A stretch of 39,555 bases of DNA from Roseivirga sp. E12. GTDB taxonomy: Bacteria > Bacteroidota > Bacteroidia > Cytophagales > Cyclobacteriaceae. The stretch covers positions 1 to 39,555 of the forward strand of contig NZ_JAGFMD010000015.1 of the NCBI RefSeq assembly GCF_017592825.1, read 5' to 3'. Position 1 is the stretch's first letter. Every line of letters begins with the position of its first letter. The notes beneath the pieces were generated by a model that made no database searches, was not told the origin of the DNA, and saw only the letters and a program-made list of their open reading frames with translations. The translations under genes and the position numbers were made by a program. Positions 1 to 12,849 of this stretch are shown in pieces.

Positions 1-3000
1 CTTAAGGTTACCGTGAAGATGACATCATCACCAGGAATAGGGTTAGCATTGTCAACCACCTTGCTCATGTTCAGGTCAGCAAACTGCGTATCTACCGTTA
101 CAGTAGATGTATTATTAGCAGTCACCGGATCACCCTGATCGGCAGTAGTTACACTAGCCGTATTGTTATAGCTACCTGTTGCTAATACAGTCGCTACAAT
201 CTCTAATGTCGCGGTTTGGTTGGCTGCAATTGATCCAATATTCCAGATGCCCGTGCCATTGGCATAGCTTCCAAATACTGTGTTATCGGAAACGTAGGTA
301 TATCCGTCAGGCAGTTGGTCAGTGACGGTAACACCTGTTGCAGGATCGGTGCCCTTATTAGTTAATCTTATCGTGAATGTAACATTATCACCAACGTTAG
401 GTGTATCATCAGAGATTGACTTGGTGATTTCCAAATCGGCCGATTGAGCCACAATACTCACACTTGCCGTATTATCTCCTGTGTTAGGATCAAATACATC
501 TGATGCCGTCACTTGAGCAATATTGTTGAAATCGCCAGCTGCTAACACCGTTGCCGACATTGTCAATGTTGCTGACGCGCCATTGGCAAGACTTCCGACA
601 GACCAAATGCCTGTGGTATTGCTATAAGTACCGACACTAGGAGTGATGGTGCCCACAGCATATCCTGAAGGTAATTTATCCGTTACTTCAACACCTGTTG
701 CTGCGGCAGCACTCGGTCCATTGTTAGTCAATGTCACAGTGAAGTTCACTACGTCACCTACATTAGGATTGGAGGCATCGACAGTTTTTGTCAATGCTAA
801 ATCAGCCTGAGGTGGTGCTACCGAAGAAGTAGATTGATCATCTATATTGTCCGGATCTTGCTGATCGACAGTGTTTACAGAAGCAGTATTATCATAGTCA
901 CCAGTAGAAAGTACAGTGGCGATGATATTTAAAGTCGTTGTGCCTGCATTAGCCAGCGTTCCTATAGTCCAAATGCCAGTCTGCGATACGTAAGTACCTT
1001 GTGCCGGACTGGCAGAAATGAAGCTATAACCAGAAGGCAATTGATCTAAAATCGAAAGCCCTGTCGCTTGATCTGTTCCGCTGTTGGTTACAGTCACTGT
1101 GAAAGTCACATTTTCACCCACATTAGCAGAAGGGTTATCAACCGTTTTCACAATGTTGATGTCTGAACTCTGAAGGGTTGGAGTATTGCTTGCCGAATTA
1201 TTCGCTGTATTAATATCAAATTGATCCGAAGCAGTCACCGTGGCCGTATTGGTATAATCTCCACTAGCCAAGACCGTTGCTCTGATAGTAAGAGTAGCCG
1301 TTGCACTATTCGCTAGACTACTAATGGCCCAAACTCCTGTGCCTGCGGTGTAAGTTCCTTGTGAAGCAACCGTGCTTACAATAGTATAGCCGCTCGGTAA
1401 TTGATCAGTGATTTCAACTCCAGTGGCATTGTTAGGGCCATTGTTCGTTGCGTTCACTGTGAAAATCACATCGTTACCAGCATTTGGTGTAGCGTTGTCC
1501 ACAGTCTTAGTGATAGCAAGATCAGCACCTTGAGGTGCTATAGTGGCCGTGCTAGAATCGTTAGTGTTATCAGGATCTGCTTGATCAACAGCACTCACAG
1601 AGGCTGTGTTGGCATAGGTTCCAGTGGATAATACAGTGGCTACAACTTCTAATGCGGCAGTACCTGCATTGTTCAAGTCGCCAATTGTCCAGATACCAGT
1701 TCCAGGAAGGTAAGAACCTCTTGAAGCAGTATGACTTACATAGGTAAACCCACTAGGAAGGGCATCAGCTACGGATAAGTTATTAGCGCCATCAGGACCA
1801 GCATTGCTCACCAAAACAGTGAAAGTTACTTGTTCACCGATATTAGGCGATAGGTTATTGGCCGATTTCGCAATGGAAACATCCGCACTTTGAATACTAG
1901 AGGCAGCAGTAGCGGTGTTGTTTCCAGTGTCCGTATCAAATTCATTGGCGGCCGAGATAGTTGCTGAATTAGTCAATGAACCACTTGATTTAAGTGTTCC
2001 GACTATCTCGATAGAAGTAGATGCGCCATTGGCCAGGCTTCCCACAACCCAAACCCCTGTTCCAGAGGTATAAGTACCCTGAACTGGTGTTGCGCTTACA
2101 AAAGTATAGCCGCTAGGCAGTTGATCAGTCACCTGAATACCTGAAGCACCATCAGGTCCATTGTTGGTTACTGTGATGGTGAAAGTTACGTTGTCACCCA
2201 CATTAGCACCAGGAAGATCTACCGTTTTGGCCAGTTCTAGATCTGCGTTAGCTGGTGTCACAGTTGAAGATGATGAGTCATTAGAGTCGTCCGGATCTAA
2301 CTGGTCTACCGATTGGATGCTTGCTGTATTCTCATAGGTACCTGTGGATAGGACAGTAGCGACAATCGTTAATGTTGCGTTTGCGCTGTTGTTGATCGTT
2401 CCAGCTGCCCAAACACCAGTACCGGAAGTATAGGTACCCTGACTTGGTGTACTACTTACAAGTGTATAACCTGATGGCAGTTGATCAAGAATGTTCACAT
2501 TAGTTGCAGCATCAGGACCAGCGTTACTAGCCGTAATCGTAAACGTTACGTTTTCACCAACATTAGCTGTAGTATTATCAGCGACTTTGGTAATGCTCAA
2601 GTCAGACGTTTGAACAGTAACCGCGGCCGATGCAGTATCGTTTGAATTGTCAGTATCAAAGGTATCGTTACCCGTTACCGTTGCTGTGTTGGTATAAACT
2701 CCAGTTGCGTTGACAGTTGCTCTTACTATCAGCGTCTGAGTACCTCCAGCAGTCACAGTACCCACTGCCCAGACTCCAGTTGTTGTATTGTAAGTTCCAG
2801 AAGTTCGGGTATCACTCACGAACGTGTAGCCAGTAGGAAGGAGGTCAGTTACCTCAACATTGAGTGCTGAGCTAGCTCCATTGTTCGTAGCCGAAATTGT
2901 AAATTCTACTGTGGCGCCAGGCGTTGGAGTACTATTGTCCACCACCTTGGTAATGGCAATATCAGATAGCAATGGCGATACAGATGCACTTGCCTGGTCG

Positions 3001-3702
3001 TTGGTGTTGTCAGAGTCTTGTTGATCTAGTGCAATGACACTGGCCGTATTATTATAGCTTCCTGTAGCATTAACAGTGGCGCGGATCATCAAGGTAGCCG
3101 TTTGTCCACTCGATAGTGTTCCAATATCCCATAATCCAGTACCGGAAGTATACTCTCCAAAGTCTTTTGTACGGCTTACGAAAGTGTAACCCGATGGAAG
3201 TTGATCTTCTACAACAACTCCAGTCGCAACACCAGGGCCATTATTGGTCGCTGTTACCGTAAACTCGACTGTACCACCTACATTTTGAGAAGTGACATCA
3301 ACTGTCTTCGCAATTTCAATGTCAGTCGACTGCGTTGTAATGTTTACGATGGCCGTATTGTTTCCAAGATCCGGATCGAAGTTAGCCGAAGCCGAAATGG
3401 TCGCCACATTTGTGAACCCACCAGCAGCGTTCGCTGTAGCTGTAATTTTTAGCTCAACAGAAGTGCCATTGGCGATATTACCAATACTCCATTCCCCAGA
3501 ATTAACATCATAAGTACCCTGATCTGGTGCCGCACTTACAAAGGTGAAACCTGAAGGTATTTGATCGGTAGCCGCAACACCGGTTGCCAAGTCTGGTCCG
3601 TTGTTAGTCACTATAATAGAGAACTCGACAGTAGCTCCAGTGGCTGCATTTGGTGGTGTTATGGTCTTGGTTACCGCAAGATCAGAGGTAAGAGGAGACA
3701 AA
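1..3702 (-). repeat. DUF11 repeat array, ten full units plus part of an eleventh
   Basis: Within the giant protein, ten units of about 120 residues (about 360 bp) and the start of an eleventh share the core '[22 protein letters not shown]' and 'GTY....GVW..G.L..G..ATL.I.ATV...G.Y.NTA'. The recurring DQLPSGYT codons fall near + positions 310, 680, 1037, 1395, 1758, 2115, 2472, 2834, 3195 and 3555. Units alternate between two types. One ends in FDPDxGNNTA. The other follows a QSxD linker and ends in DQxDPDNTNDxS. DUF11 units are Ig-like domains typical of long bacterial surface proteins. Confidence 0.9.
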
Positions 3703-6700
3703 TTAATATTGATTGTATCATCTTCAATTGAGAACAGTGCTCCGTCAGAAATTCTAAAATTGAAATTCGAGAAATTATTTCCCGAGTTCCCCGAAGGAGG
3801 TACATAGGTTAGGTTACCAGATGCAATGTCAGTGAAGCTGATTACATCTTCATCCGCTACTGGATTTCCATTCAATAGAATTTGTCCTTGAGCAGGAAGC
3901 GAGGTAATTCGGATGTCAGTTGCTGCTGCAGACTCAGGGTCGCTGTAATTAGTCTGGAAGTCGGCCGTTGTGAAAGTATACGGATTGTCTTGTTTGGCTT
4001 CAACTGTTGCACCATCGACAATTGGAGGTTCATTAACATTAGTCACCTCAACAGTGATCGCTGCAGTATCCACTAGATTACCTTCATCTGTTACAGTAAC
4101 TACTAGGTCATACTGATCAATATTCTCAAAATCAAGAAGGGAAGCATTGGCAACTGTAATTTCACCTGTGTCTTCATCGATAGCGAAAATTCCGGCATCG
4201 TTACCGCCTGTGATAGTATATTTTAATGCATCTCCAGCATCAGGATCGCTTGCTACTACGTTATGAACAGTAGTGTTATTTGTGGCGTCCTCGGCCAAGC
4301 TTACTGTGGCATCATTTGCCACAGGAGGATCATTCACAGGAAGAATTTGAATATCAACATCTCCAGTTTCGGTGAACTCACCATCATTGACGGCATAGCC
4401 GAAGTCTCCTGGATCACTCACACCATCATACTGCTCTGGTGCATCATACAATAGCGTAGTTAACTGCAAGGTGGTTAGTGTACTACCAATAGTCACAGGT
4501 GTTCCGTCAGCTAGGGTTACCTCTCCTAAAGAAGGAAGTGACGTAACGGTAATGGTGAAACTGTTCCCAGAATCGCTATCTGTAGGAGCAGCTAATCCAA
4601 GAGGAGTGTCTTGAATATTCTCGTTCATGCTAATGGTATTGCTATCCACCACAGGAGGAACATTTCCAATGTTGAAGATAAATGTACCTGGTGTTAGATC
4701 TTCTGCGCCATCATCGTCAACGGCTGCATAGGTAAATGTCGAAGGGCCATTGTAATTACCACTTGGATCGAATCGGATACCCAATGCTTGTGTCGGAGTA
4801 ATCGAAAGCCCTTGCGTAATGACAGTGCCATCTGCCAGTGTAAGTACACCATGGCTGGCTGCCGGAATGGTCTTGATAATAATCGCAGTTACTGTTCCAT
4901 CACTGTCTTCCGTACTCAGGTTGTCAAGGTCGGTAGGTCCAGCTGAACTAAGAATAGTATTGGCATTTGTAATGTCATTTGACTCTGGTGGAGAGTTTAA
5001 TGTATTGATAGTAAAGGTTGCCGGTGTAGCATCCTCATCTCCATCATTATCCTTGGCAGCATAGGTAAATGAAGTCGTTCCCACAAAGCCAGTAGTTGGA
5101 TCGAAAGTAAGGCCGGCAGCTTCTGTTGGAGTAAGCTCCTGATTTGGTGCTACCGTTGAGCCGTTAGCCAATTTTAATACACCTTCGCTTACCGGAGGGA
5201 CAGTTTTAATAATAAATGCATCTACAGTTCCATCTACATCTGCACCCGTCAAATCATCCAGAGCGGTAGGACCAGCATTACTCTGAATGCCAGCAGCATT
5301 GGTTACATCGTTTGTAGTAGGAGGCGTGTTGCTGACCGGTATTGTAAAGGTTGCTGGAGTTGCATCTTCCACTCCTTGATCGTCTTGAGCTGCATAGGTA
5401 AAGCTAGCATCACCTTCAAACGTAAGTGCTGGATCAAACTTGAGTCCTGCGGCTTGAGCAGTTGTCAATACTTGTCCAACAGTCACTGGTGTGCCATCAG
5501 AAAGTGTCAACACTCCTGAAGCAGCAGTAGGCAATGTCTTAATTACAAAGGCATCTACTGTTCCTTCAGCATCAGCTCCTGTTAAGTCATCAATATCCAC
5601 ACCAGCATCACTGCTCAATATGGTGCCTGAATTAGTAATGTCATCCGTAGTAGGAGGGGTATTACATGCTGAGAATTCGGAAGCGTTTTGGAAGTCAAAA
5701 GTACCTCCAGTGCTTGTTGGGGTGGTATAACCCGCTGTGCTTGTAACTACACCAGTAGTGGCATTTACCGTTGCGGCACCTGTTCCAAGGATGCCGTCTT
5801 TATCCGTATCCGAAAGGCCTGCCTCAAGGCTGTCGAAACATCCATCATTGTCTGCATCCAGTTCTGAAGCATCCACAATTCCATCTCCGTCAGTGTCGGC
5901 TGTAGGTGTGGTAAGTATGCCATTATCGGCCACTGTTTCCAAAGCATCAAATAGTCCATTGGTACCTGATAGCGTGTTGGCATTGTCAATGATCCCGTTG
6001 TTATCTGCATCGGTTTGTCCATGACCAGCTTCGACTAAATCATAAATTCCATCATTGTCACTGTCAAGGTCCAGACTGTTTGGAATTCCATCCATATCAG
6101 TATCCAAGTTGCAACCTGGTCCTCCTGTAACAGTAATCACAAGGTTGTCTATGAGGTTGCCGGTAGCCAATGAGCTACTTGCTGAGCTTGTAGCCTCAAA
6201 CACTATAAATGTCTCTGTTTGACCATCGGGTACAGTATAAGAACCTGTATATGTTCCCCAAGAAGTGTTTCCATCAGTCATTGTGGCTTGTGATACGGCA
6301 CCAGCGACTGTTCCTCCAATTTTGATCAGTGCGGCATCTGTGCCTTCAAGGCCTCTGTGTTGAACCGACCAGGTGATGGTAGTTCCAGGAGCAATAAAAA
6401 CTTGCTGGAAAAGGAATGCATTTTGGGTGGCATTGATCTCAACAAACTGAGAGCCAACGGCAGCGTTGATACCACCATAGCCATTGCGGGCTACTTCTAT
6501 AAGGTTGTCGGAAGCAGTAGTCTGCCATCCGTCAATTGTCGTTTCATTGATTTGGCTATTGGTGCCTGTGATTACTGGAAACTCGAAGCCTGTGTTGACA
6601 ACAGTAAGGCATTCATCTGCATCTGGAATACCGTCATTATCATCATCCAAATCAACGCTATCGGCAACGCCATCTAAATCTGTGTCCAGTGCAACGTTGA

Positions 6701-9700
6701 CTATATAGGTAGCTGGAGTACTGTCCGTTGCGCCATTATTGTCTTTACTTGAGAAAGTGAAAGATGCAGGTCCTTGGAAACCATCCACTGGATCGAACCT
6801 CAATCCATTGGCCTGAGCCACTGTAAGTTCTTGTCCTGCCGTTACAGGCGTGCCATCTGATAGGGTCAATACGCCTTGAGTAGCAGTTGGCAATGTGTTG
6901 ATGATGAAGTTTGTAATTGTCCCATCCGCATCAGCTCCGGTAAGGTTATCAATATCTGTACCTCCTGCTCCAGAAGCAATTGCTGTGGCACTTGTAATGT
7001 CGTCAGTAGTTGGAGGGGTGTTGGAAATGTTGATGGTATAAGTTGCAGGTGAGGCATCCTCACCTCCGTCATCGTCCTTCGCTGCATAAGTGAAAGTAGT
7101 TGGACCATTGTATGTGCCCGTTGGATCGAAGAGTAGACCTGCAGCTTGTGCTGGAGTTAACTCCTGACCAGCTGTCACTGGAGTGCCATCTGCTAAAGTC
7201 AGTATTCCATGTGCTGCATCTGGCAACGTTTTGATTACAAATGATGCAATTGTACCATCACTGTCTGCACCAGTTAAATCATCAATTGCGGTACCTCCAG
7301 CATCACTTTGAATAGCGGTAGCTGAAGTCACATCGTCAGTTGTCGGCAGGTCATTGATGTCATTGACATTAATTGTTATGGTGTGGTTTGTTCCGATTTG
7401 TGTGGCAGCATCACCTGAATCGTCTTTTACTTTAAAATCGAAAGTTGCATAGCTTAAACCATTTTCATCAGCAACCGGCTGATAAGTAAAAAGCGTTCTG
7501 TCTGTGAATTCAGTTTCGTTTGTGATATCAGCAGCTGTAACAGCTACACCATTATAGAATAATGTTCCTTTTGCAGGAAGACTTGCAATAATTACTGCGG
7601 CAAAACTATCGCCATCCTCATCCGCAAAAAAGAAGTCGGTGTTGGCAAATGTCAATGTGCCATCTTCGTCCACACTTACCGTTTTATCTTGACTAGTAGG
7701 AGAGGTGACGACATTATCGAAATTGAGGATCAAACAGGCATTAAAGTCTGCTGAGAAAAGTCTTTCTGGTGGAGAAGTACTTGTTTCACCTGATACACCA
7801 AGGCGGAATTCAACCACCGCTACATCTTCGAACTTAAGGTGAAGCATGTTTCTTGCCTCAGTATTATTAATCCCGCCTAGACCTGTATTATCGCTAGGTC
7901 TAAACACGATAAAAGGCTCTTCGAATGTCCTTGTTAAACGAGTGTTAGACTCTTGGAAGATTTGACCAGACTTGATTCCGACAAACTCCCTTCGGCCGCT
8001 ACTGGATGCATCAATATCAGCAAAAGTCGCTCTAAATTCTGTTTGATCAACTTCGGTGGTAGTTCCAGAGGCCACAAAGGTGAATTTGAAGTCGACATAA
8101 CCCGTGCCATTATTCACGTTCCTGTTAACCACTCTAATACTTGGTTGGAATGCATTCGGCTCACCAAAATCCGATCGGTCAATTTGAGATAGTGTAGCAT
8201 TTTCTACATCTACAATTTCAATCAAGGCATCAACCCCAGTAGTTGTGGTCGTGAACCTATAAATAGCTCCTTCTTGAAGGTCTGTACCCGAAAGGAGGGT
8301 CGATGAGGTAAAGAATTGCGTTGGTATTGTAGAACAAGCAGGTACATTATCAATACCGATGGTGGTAGTGGTGGTATTACTTGTTCCAGTTCCGTCAGTC
8401 ACAGTGGTAGTGACAATTCTGTCCGTTGTCGTTAACGAACTTGCTTCGTTTTTATAAACGATTTGACTAAGCGCCAAAGCGTAGTCGGCTTTGGATGCCG
8501 TTCCACTTAAGGTAGTTACTCCAGTACTTGAATTGTAACTACTGGCTGTGATGCCCGTTGGCAGTGTTCCGAAAGCACTAAGTGTTTCTGATGTACCATT
8601 TGGTCTGTTAGTCAAAGTGATGGTAGCACCCGTTATTTCTACATCATCCAAATCATTTACTGTTGCATCAGTATCTGCAATTGGAATAGCACTTCCTCCT
8701 AGAGAGAAAGTTGTAATATAACCACCAGCTATTGCTGTGGAGTTATTATCAGCATCCAAATCTAGAATAGGAGGGTTACAAACCGCGCTTGCGAATGATA
8801 AGTCACCATCAGCATCAAAAGCAAAGCTTCTTGTACCGCTGGTAAATACACCGCCACTATATGTGATACTGAATGAGGTTTTGCTTACAATATTAACTTG
8901 TACCGCTCCTTCGAGATCGGTAGCTCCTTGGTTTTGGGTACCAGAAAAGCTTAGGTTGGTACCGTTTAGTTGAGCCAAAACATTCGTGCTAGATTCTAAT
9001 GAGAACCCAGCGATTTCGCTTGTGTTGACGGTAATAGTTTCGCCTGGAGTTCCTGAACTTCCATCTAAATCACCTATCAAAAAGGCAAAACTAACGGCTA
9101 TAGGAGTAGAGGTTCCTGTTTCAAAGAACTCATAAAGTAGCGTTACATTGGATTCGGCATTCAGGTTTAGATTGGCATTGTCACCTGAAACATTTAAACC
9201 ATGATTGGTGCTTGCATTGCTTTGCGCGGTCGAAGTCACCTTCATGTCTACTGTGGTAACACCTTGTGTTCCTATTGAAGTGTAGGTTACTGTTTCGTTT
9301 AATCCCGATCCACTAGCACCTGTGGTGGCTGCATAAGTAAAGCTACTATTACCACCAGTACCTACGGCTTCACAACCCGTAAGGCTTGCTGCTGAGAAAA
9401 GGCTAATGGTGGTGGTAGCAGTATTACTATTGTCAGTGCCATCATTCACAAGAACTGAGATGGACCTAGCTGTTAGGTCTGGCGTTCCATCTGTGTTTTC
9501 ATAAACTATTTGAGCCAGAGCAGCTTGATAGCTTGCCAGTGTACCTGAACCGGAAAGGGTGATGACGCCTGTGCCACTATCGTAACTAGTTGCCGTAATG
9601 CCATTAGGTAGAGCACCAAGAACTCTCAGACTCTCATTTACACCATCAGGTCGGTTGGTTAAGGTAATGGTCGCACCTTCGATATTAGTGTCATCCCCAT

Positions 9701-12359
9701 CGGTTATGGCTGCATCTGTATCAGCAATCGGAGATGGGAGAGTGCTAATAGTGAAGCTAGTAGCAAAGTCATTGCCTCCTGCACTACCATCTAAATCTAA
9801 AACTGGAGCAGTGTTTACCTTTGCAACAGATACTATTGAAGTGGCGGATGTACTGTTATCATCACCATCATTCACTACAACTGTGATCAGTCTTGCATCG
9901 TCTTTCGGATCTGAACTTGCATTATTGTATTCTATCTGTTGTATAGCGGTCTGGAAGTCAGCCAAAGTACCAGGTCCTGTAAGCGTGATGATACCAGTAT
10001 TTGGATCATAAGCACTTGCTGTTATACCACCTGGAAGTGCTCCATTAACGGCTAGGCTCTCATCGGCACCATCAAGAATATTGGTCAGCGTAATCGTAAC
10101 GGTTTCGATGTTGGTATCGTCAGGGTCATTAATGGCAATGTCGGTGTCAGCAATGGATACCGCACCTCCACCTTCGGTAAAAGCTGTTGAAAACCCAGTG
10201 CCTCCGGCACTGCCGTCTAAGTCAAGTGTTGGTACTGAATTGACTTTTGTAACAGATATAAGGGAAGTAGCCGTGTTGCCATCTTCAGTACCGTCATTTA
10301 AAACGACAGTAATCGATCGGTCTGTTTCATTAGGGTCTACATCGGTATTGTTGTATTGAATTTGTTCTAGCGCTGTGACGTAATCAGCCTTGGAAGCAGA
10401 GCCAGACAGAGTTAAAACACCTGTAGTGCTATTGTAACTGCTTGCTGTGATACCGCCAGGAAGAGCCCCATTAACGATCAGGCTTTCCAGTGCACCATCA
10501 GGGCGATTGGTTAGCGTAATAGTCGCACTTGCAATGTTCGCATCCTCAACGTCAATGATTGACACATCGGTGTCGGTAATATTAATAGCACCACCGTTTT
10601 CAGTAAAGCTGTTCGCGAAACCTGTACCAGTTCCGCTAGCATCAAGGTCCAACTCAGGTGGTGTATTACATGCCAAAACTGAGGCATCAGTGTTTTTAAC
10701 GATTAAGGTTTGTTCGTATTCTAGGTTCGAAGAACCAACGTTCAATGCAGCCATGGCAGACGGAGTAACAGAAATATCAACCGTTGTTCTGGATCCGCCA
10801 CTTGAGAGAAAAGACACACTAACTATGTAAGATGCACTCGGTCCGTTTTTTAAACCAAAGTGAAGAATAGGTGACTCTTGACTTCCGTGTCCAGATCCAC
10901 CATTTACTTCTTGAATAGGCGATAATATGTTGCCATCACAATCTTTAAGGACCACCGTAGCACCAAGAGCGCTGCGTGTTAGTCCGCCACCTAGATCCAG
11001 CTGGGGTATTACATTGAGGTAGTTATTCGCAAAACCACTTGTCGCTACTTCACCAGAACTGCCAATCAGGTCATTTCTCCAGAGCTGGTTGTTGCTACCG
11101 TTGACGTTTACATAAACATCTAAATCGCCATCATTGTCAAAGTCAACCATGCCAACAGCTTCAACATTATTGCCAACTCTAAGGCCGTTATTGTTGCTTG
11201 GCTGATTGAATAAAAAAGTTCCTCCGGTGGTGTTGTTCAGCATTAGGTAGCTATCACCACTACCGTCTCCGAAGAAGACATCAATATCACCATCATTGTC
11301 AATGTCTCCTGTAGCCATCCCGTCAATTCCAGAGTCGCTCAGGAGGTTGTTATTCGACCTTCTAAATGGGTTAGAAACAACAGCAAAGACTCCAGGCGAG
11401 GTTTGTTGATATAGCGTTGGAGTCCCACTATTAGCATCTGAACCCCAGATAAAGTCAAAGTCTCCGTCACCGTCAAAGTCAGCGGTAACTACGGCTCCTT
11501 TGTTTCCATTACTGGCATCTTCATTGAAGGACGTGTTAACGGTGAATGTACCATCTCCATCATTGATAAACATGTCGTAATTGTTGCTATCTATGCTGGT
11601 AGTATTTGAGTTTCCTTCCTTTCTCGCGATGATATCCATAAAACCATCGTTGTTGATATCAACTACAGCAAGGTAATCGCCAGTATTTGAGCCGTTTTGA
11701 GGTAGGCCTAAGCCACCAGCTCCAGTGCCTGATGCACCAACGCTATTCTGGGTCACCTGATCGAATCGATTGCCAGAGACAGAGGCACCATCATTTTTGA
11801 AAATGTCTATTCCGAAATTGTGACTTTCAATAATCAGGTCTAGGAATCCGTCATTATTGTAATCCATGAAACCCAAACCTTCGGTATTGATGCCGTCAGT
11901 AATACTGGTGATGATTTGAATTCGTGAAAAGGAGCTACCACCATTATTCTGAAAAATGGCAATGTGTCCTGTGGTATTAACAATGAAGTCTGGGTACCCA
12001 TCATTGTTGAAGTCGCCCCAGATAGCCGAACGCTCAGTTTTGGTGCTTTTAAGATTTGGTGCTACGCTGCTAGTAACATCAATAAATACACCATTGTCAT
12101 TTCTTAGTAAATATGATCTTCTTGAAGAGTTGTTATCATTGGTGTTTACGAGTAAATCCAAGTCACCATCAAGGTCGTAATCAGCAAATGCAAAACCACC
12201 GTCTTTGTTACGATTGTTGACATTGGAATCATCAGATCCATTACCAGCAATATCCGTGAAATTCTGTCCAAAAGAAGAAAAGCTCAAAGACAAAAAACCG
12301 ACTAGAGTCAATAACCCCAGTCGGACGTTAAAACATCCGAAGATATTAGCAGCAGCCAT
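1..12359 (-). CDS. Giant secreted repeat protein, 3' end missing (FG-GAP/VCBS, cadherin-like, DUF11)
   Basis: An uninterrupted frame gives 4119 codons from ATG at 12359 to the window edge, with no stop, so the C-terminus is not visible. Residues 1-32 are a signal peptide ending in FSSFGQ. Residues about 40-480 carry seven D.(N/D)DGD.D motifs (FG-GAP/VCBS propeller), followed near 480-505 by an ASPIC/UnbV-like segment with GSGHGSQ and HFGL. About 565-1340 holds four 'LDLD...ADTD' cadherin-like repeats of about 140 residues. About 1668-1890 and 2231-2565 hold 'PPTTDD..G.TYAAKDD' repeats of about 110. About 1890 and 2081-2196 hold DxDxDG calcium-binding stretches. A cadherin-like unit follows near 2673, and DUF11 repeats run from about 2886 to the edge. 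The likely role is a cell-surface or secreted adhesin exported through Sec, and perhaps T9SS, whose C-terminal signal would lie off-window. The start was chosen for its signal peptide. A TTG at 12386 would add a more basic n-region. Confidence 0.93.
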   Translation of the reverse strand, partial: MAAANIFGCFNVRLGLLTLVGFLSLSFSSFGQNFTDIAGNGSDDSNVNNRNKDGGFAFADYDLDGDLDLLVNTNDNNSSRRSYLLRNDNGVFIDVTSSVAPNLKSTKTERSAIWGDFNNDGYPDFIVNTTGHIAIFQNNGGSSFSRIQIITSITDGINTEGLGFMDYNNDGFLDLIIESHNFGIDIFKNDGASVSGNRFDQVTQNSVGASGTGAGGLGLPQNGSNTGDYLAVVDINNDGFMDIIARKEGNSNTTSIDSNNYDMFINDGDGTFTVNTSFNEDASNGNKGAVVTADFDGDGDFDFIWGSDANSGTPTLYQQTSPGVFAVVSNPFRRSNNNLLSDSGIDGMATGDIDNDGDIDVFFGDGSGDSYLMLNNTTGGTFLFNQPSNNNGLRVGNNVEAVGMVDFDNDGDLDVYVNVNGSNNQLWRNDLIGSSGEVATSGFANNYLNVIPQLDLGGGLTRSALGATVVLKDCDGNILSPIQEVNGGSGHGSQESPILHFGLKNGPSASYIVSVSFLSSGGSRTTVDISVTPSAMAALNVGSSNLEYEQTLIVKNTDASVLACNTPPELDLDASGTGTGFANSFTENGGAINITDTDVSIIDVEDANIASATITLTNRPDGALESLIVNGALPGGITASSYNSTTGVLTLSGSASKADYVTALEQIQYNNTDVDPNETDRSITVVLNDGTEDGNTATSLISVTKVNSVPTLDLDGSAGGTGFSTAFTEGGGAVSIADTDIAINDPDDTNIETVTITLTNILDGADESLAVNGALPGGITASAYDPNTGIITLTGPGTLADFQTAIQQIEYNNASSDPKDDARLITVVVNDGDDNSTSATSIVSVAKVNTAPVLDLDGSAGGNDFATSFTISTLPSPIADTDAAITDGDDTNIEGATITLTNRPDGVNESLRVLGALPNGITATSYDSGTGVITLSGSGTLASYQAALAQIVYENTDGTPDLTARSISVLVNDGTDNSNTATTTISLFSAASLTGCEAVGTGGNSSFTYAATTGASGSGLNETVTYTSIGTQGVTTVDMKVTSTAQSNASTNHGLNVSGDNANLNLNAESNVTLLYEFFETGTSTPIAVSFAFLIGDLDGSSGTPGETITVNTSEIAGFSLESSTNVLAQLNGTNLSFSGTQNQGATDLEGAVQVNIVSKTSFSITYSGGVFTSGTRSFAFDADGDLSFASAVCNPPILDLDADNNSTAIAGGYITTFSLGGSAIPIADTDATVNDLDDVEITGATITLTNRPNGTSETLSAFGTLPTGITASSYNSSTGVTTLSGTASKADYALALSQIVYKNEASSLTTTDRIVTTTVTDGTGTSNTTTTTIGIDNVPACSTIPTQFFTSSTLLSGTDLQEGAIYRFTTTTTGVDALIEIVDVENATLSQIDRSDFGEPNAFQPSIRVVNRNVNNGTGYVDFKFTFVASGTTTEVDQTEFRATFADIDASSSGRREFVGIKSGQIFQESNTRLTRTFEEPFIVFRPSDNTGLGGINNTEARNMLHLKFEDVAVVEFRLGVSGETSTSPPERLFSADFNACLILNFDNVVTSPTSQDKTVSVDEDGTLTFANTDFFFADEDGDSFAAVIIASLPAKGTLFYNGVAVTAADITNETEFTDRTLFTYQPVADENGLSYATFDFKVKDDSGDAATQIGTNHTITINVNDINDLPTTDDVTSATAIQSDAGGTAIDDLTGADSDGTIASFVIKTLPDAAHGILTLADGTPVTAGQELTPAQAAGLLFDPTGTYNGPTTFTYAAKDDDGGEDASPATYTINISNTPPTTDDITSATAIASGAGGTDIDNLTGADADGTITNFIINTLPTATQGVLTLSDGTPVTAGQELTVAQANGLRFDPVDGFQGPASFTFSSKDNNGATDSTPATYIVNVALDTDLDGVADSVDLDDDNDGIPDADECLTVVNTGFEFPVITGTNSQINETTIDGWQTTASDNLIEVARNGYGGINAAVGSQFVEINATQNAFLFQQVFIAPGTTITWSVQHRGLEGTDAALIKIGGTVAGAVSQATMTDGNTSWGTYTGSYTVPDGQTETFIVFEATSSASSSLATGNLIDNLVITVTGGPGCNLDTDMDGIPNSLDLDSDNDGIYDLVEAGHGQTDADNNGIIDNANTLSGTNGLFDALETVADNGILTTPTADTDGDGIVDASELDADNDGCFDSLEAGLSDTDKDGILGTGAATVNATTGVVTSTAGYTTPTSTGGTFDFQNASEFSACNTPPTTDDITNSGTILSSDAGVDIDDLTGADAEGTVDAFVIKTLPTAASGVLTLSDGTPVTVGQVLTTAQAAGLKFDPALTFEGDASFTYAAQDDQGVEDATPATFTIPVSNTPPTTNDVTNAAGIQSNAGPTALDDLTGADVDGTVDAFIIKTVPPVSEGVLKLANGSTVAPNQELTPTEAAGLTFDPTTGFVGTTSFTYAAKDNDGDEDATPATFTINTLNSPPESNDITNANTILSSAGPTDLDNLSTEDSDGTVTAIIIKTIPAASHGVLTLADGTVITQGLSITPTQALGIRFDPSGNYNGPSTFTYAAVDDDGAEDLTPGTFIFNIGNVPPVVDSNTISMNENIQDTPLGLAAPTDSDSGNSFTITVTSLPSLGEVTLADGTPVTIGSTLTTLQLTTLLYDAPEQYDGVSDPGDFGYAVNDGEFTETGDVDIQILPVNDPPVANDATVSLAEDATNNTTVHNVVASDPDAGDALKYTITGGNDAGIFAIDEDTGEITVANASLLDFENIDQYDLVVTVTDEGNLVDTAAITVEVTNVNEPPIVDGATVEAKQDNPYTFTTADFQTNYSDPESAAATDIRITSLPAQGQILLNGNPVADEDVISFTDIASGNLTYVPPSGNSGNNFSNFNFRISDGALFSIEDDTININLSPLTSDLAVTKTITPPNAATGATVEFSIIVTNNGPDLATGVAATDQIPSGFTFVSAAPDQGTYDVNSGEWSIGNIANGTSVELKITATANAAGGFTNVATISASANFDPDLGNNTAIVNITTQSTDIEIAKTVDVTSQNVGGTVEFTVTATNNGPGVATGVVVEDQLPSGYTFVSRTKDFGEYTSGTGLWDIGTLSSGQTATLMIRATVNATGSYNNTASVIALDQQDSDNTNDQASASVSPLLSDIAITKVVDNSTPTPGATVEFTISATNNGASSALNVEVTDLLPTGYTFVSDTRTSGTYNTTTGVWAVGTVTAGGTQTLIVRATVNATGVYTNTATVTGNDTFDTDNSNDTASAAVTVQTSDLSITKVADNTTANVGENVTFTITASNAGPDAATNVNILDQLPSGYTLVSSTPSQGTYTSGTGVWAAGTINNSANATLTIVATVLSTGTYENTASIQSVDQLDPDDSNDSSSSTVTPANADLELAKTVDLPGANVGDNVTFTITVTNNGPDGASGIQVTDQLPSGYTFVSATPVQGTYTSGTGVWVVGSLANGASTSIEIVGTLKSSGSLTNSATISAANEFDTDTGNNTATAASSIQSADVSIAKSANNLSPNIGEQVTFTVLVSNAGPDGANNLSVADALPSGFTYVSHTASRGSYLPGTGIWTIGDLNNAGTAALEVVATVLSTGTYANTASVSAVDQADPDNTNDSSTATIAPQGADLAITKTVDNATPNAGNDVIFTVNATNNGPNNATGVEITDQLPSGYTIVSTVASQGTYTAGTGVWAISSLANSATATLTIRATVLASGDYTNTATVTASDQFDINTANNSASNTPTLQSSDINIVKTVDNPSANVGENVTFTVTVTNSGTDQATGLSILDQLPSGYSFISASPAQGTYVSQTGIWTIGTLANAGTTTLNIIATVLSTGDYDNTASVNTVDQQDPDNIDDQSTSSVAPPQADLALTKTVDASNPNVGDVVNFTVTLTNNGPSAAAATGVEVTDKLPSGYAVGTITPSVGTYSNTTGIWSVGSLANGASATLTMSATVLAAGDFNNIAQVTASDVFDPNTGDNTASVSIVAQSADLEITKSISDDTPNVGDNVTFTIRLTNKGTDPATGVTVTDQLPDGYTYVSDNTVFGSYANGTGIWNIGSIAANQTATLEIVATVLATGSYNNTASVTTADQGDPVTANNTSTVTVDTQFADLNMSKVVDNANPIPGDDVIFTVTL

Positions 12360-12849
12360 GCGTTGTTTAGTTAGTTTCTTTCTCAAGGTCAAACCCTGAG
12401 CCAAGTGTTTAAAAAACCCGTGCAGTGCATTAATATGATGTAATTGTTCCCTTAGAAAGAAAGGGATTCCCGAAATGGGAAATTGATAAGGTGAATCAGA
12501 AAAAGTGCGCGACTAACTTTATCTCTCAATTGCCAACCATAGCAGAACTGCCGGATTACTAGAGCGTTAGCCGATTTATGATGTTTAGGTCAATCAAATA
12601 AAATGAATAACGTTGTTTAATCCAATCTTTTCTTAACTAAAAACCGTTTATGTAAATTATTTAAAAAACCTTTTTTTATATCTGAACGACATGATTGTGT
12701 ATGCGTGACGTTTTGTTGACACTTTGAATCCTTCTATGCTCACACTTCTAGGAGGACCGAGATGATCAAACGTTTGCATCAATCTTTTTGGGACTCCCCC
12801 TGAGGCCCTCGAGTGATTCGTTTACTTTTGAATCTCTTAAATAGGAAAA
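12360..12849. other. Divergent intergenic region, 490 bp
   Basis: This lies between the start of the giant repeat protein (minus) and the glucan phosphorylase (plus). I see no credible ORF, tRNA or inverted repeat in it. It is AT-rich around 12590-12690. A TACTTTTG box at 12823-12830 fits the Bacteroidota -7 element and lies 19 bp before the phosphorylase ATG, but no TTG/TTTG element stands 19-22 bp upstream, so it is only a weak promoter candidate. No matching box was found for the minus-strand gene. Confidence 0.5.

Noticed and set aside
1-3702. Regularly spaced repeats that might suggest a CRISPR array or satellite DNA
   Set aside because: The period is about 360 bp, the repeats are divergent at DNA level, and they encode conserved DUF11 protein units.
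1401-12399. Many plus-strand ORFs of 60-137 codons across 1.4-12.4 kb
   Set aside because: They lie antisense to one continuous 4119-codon frame with clear domains. Their products are low-complexity (Ser/Val/Ala rich) mirror translations of the repeats and show no family features.
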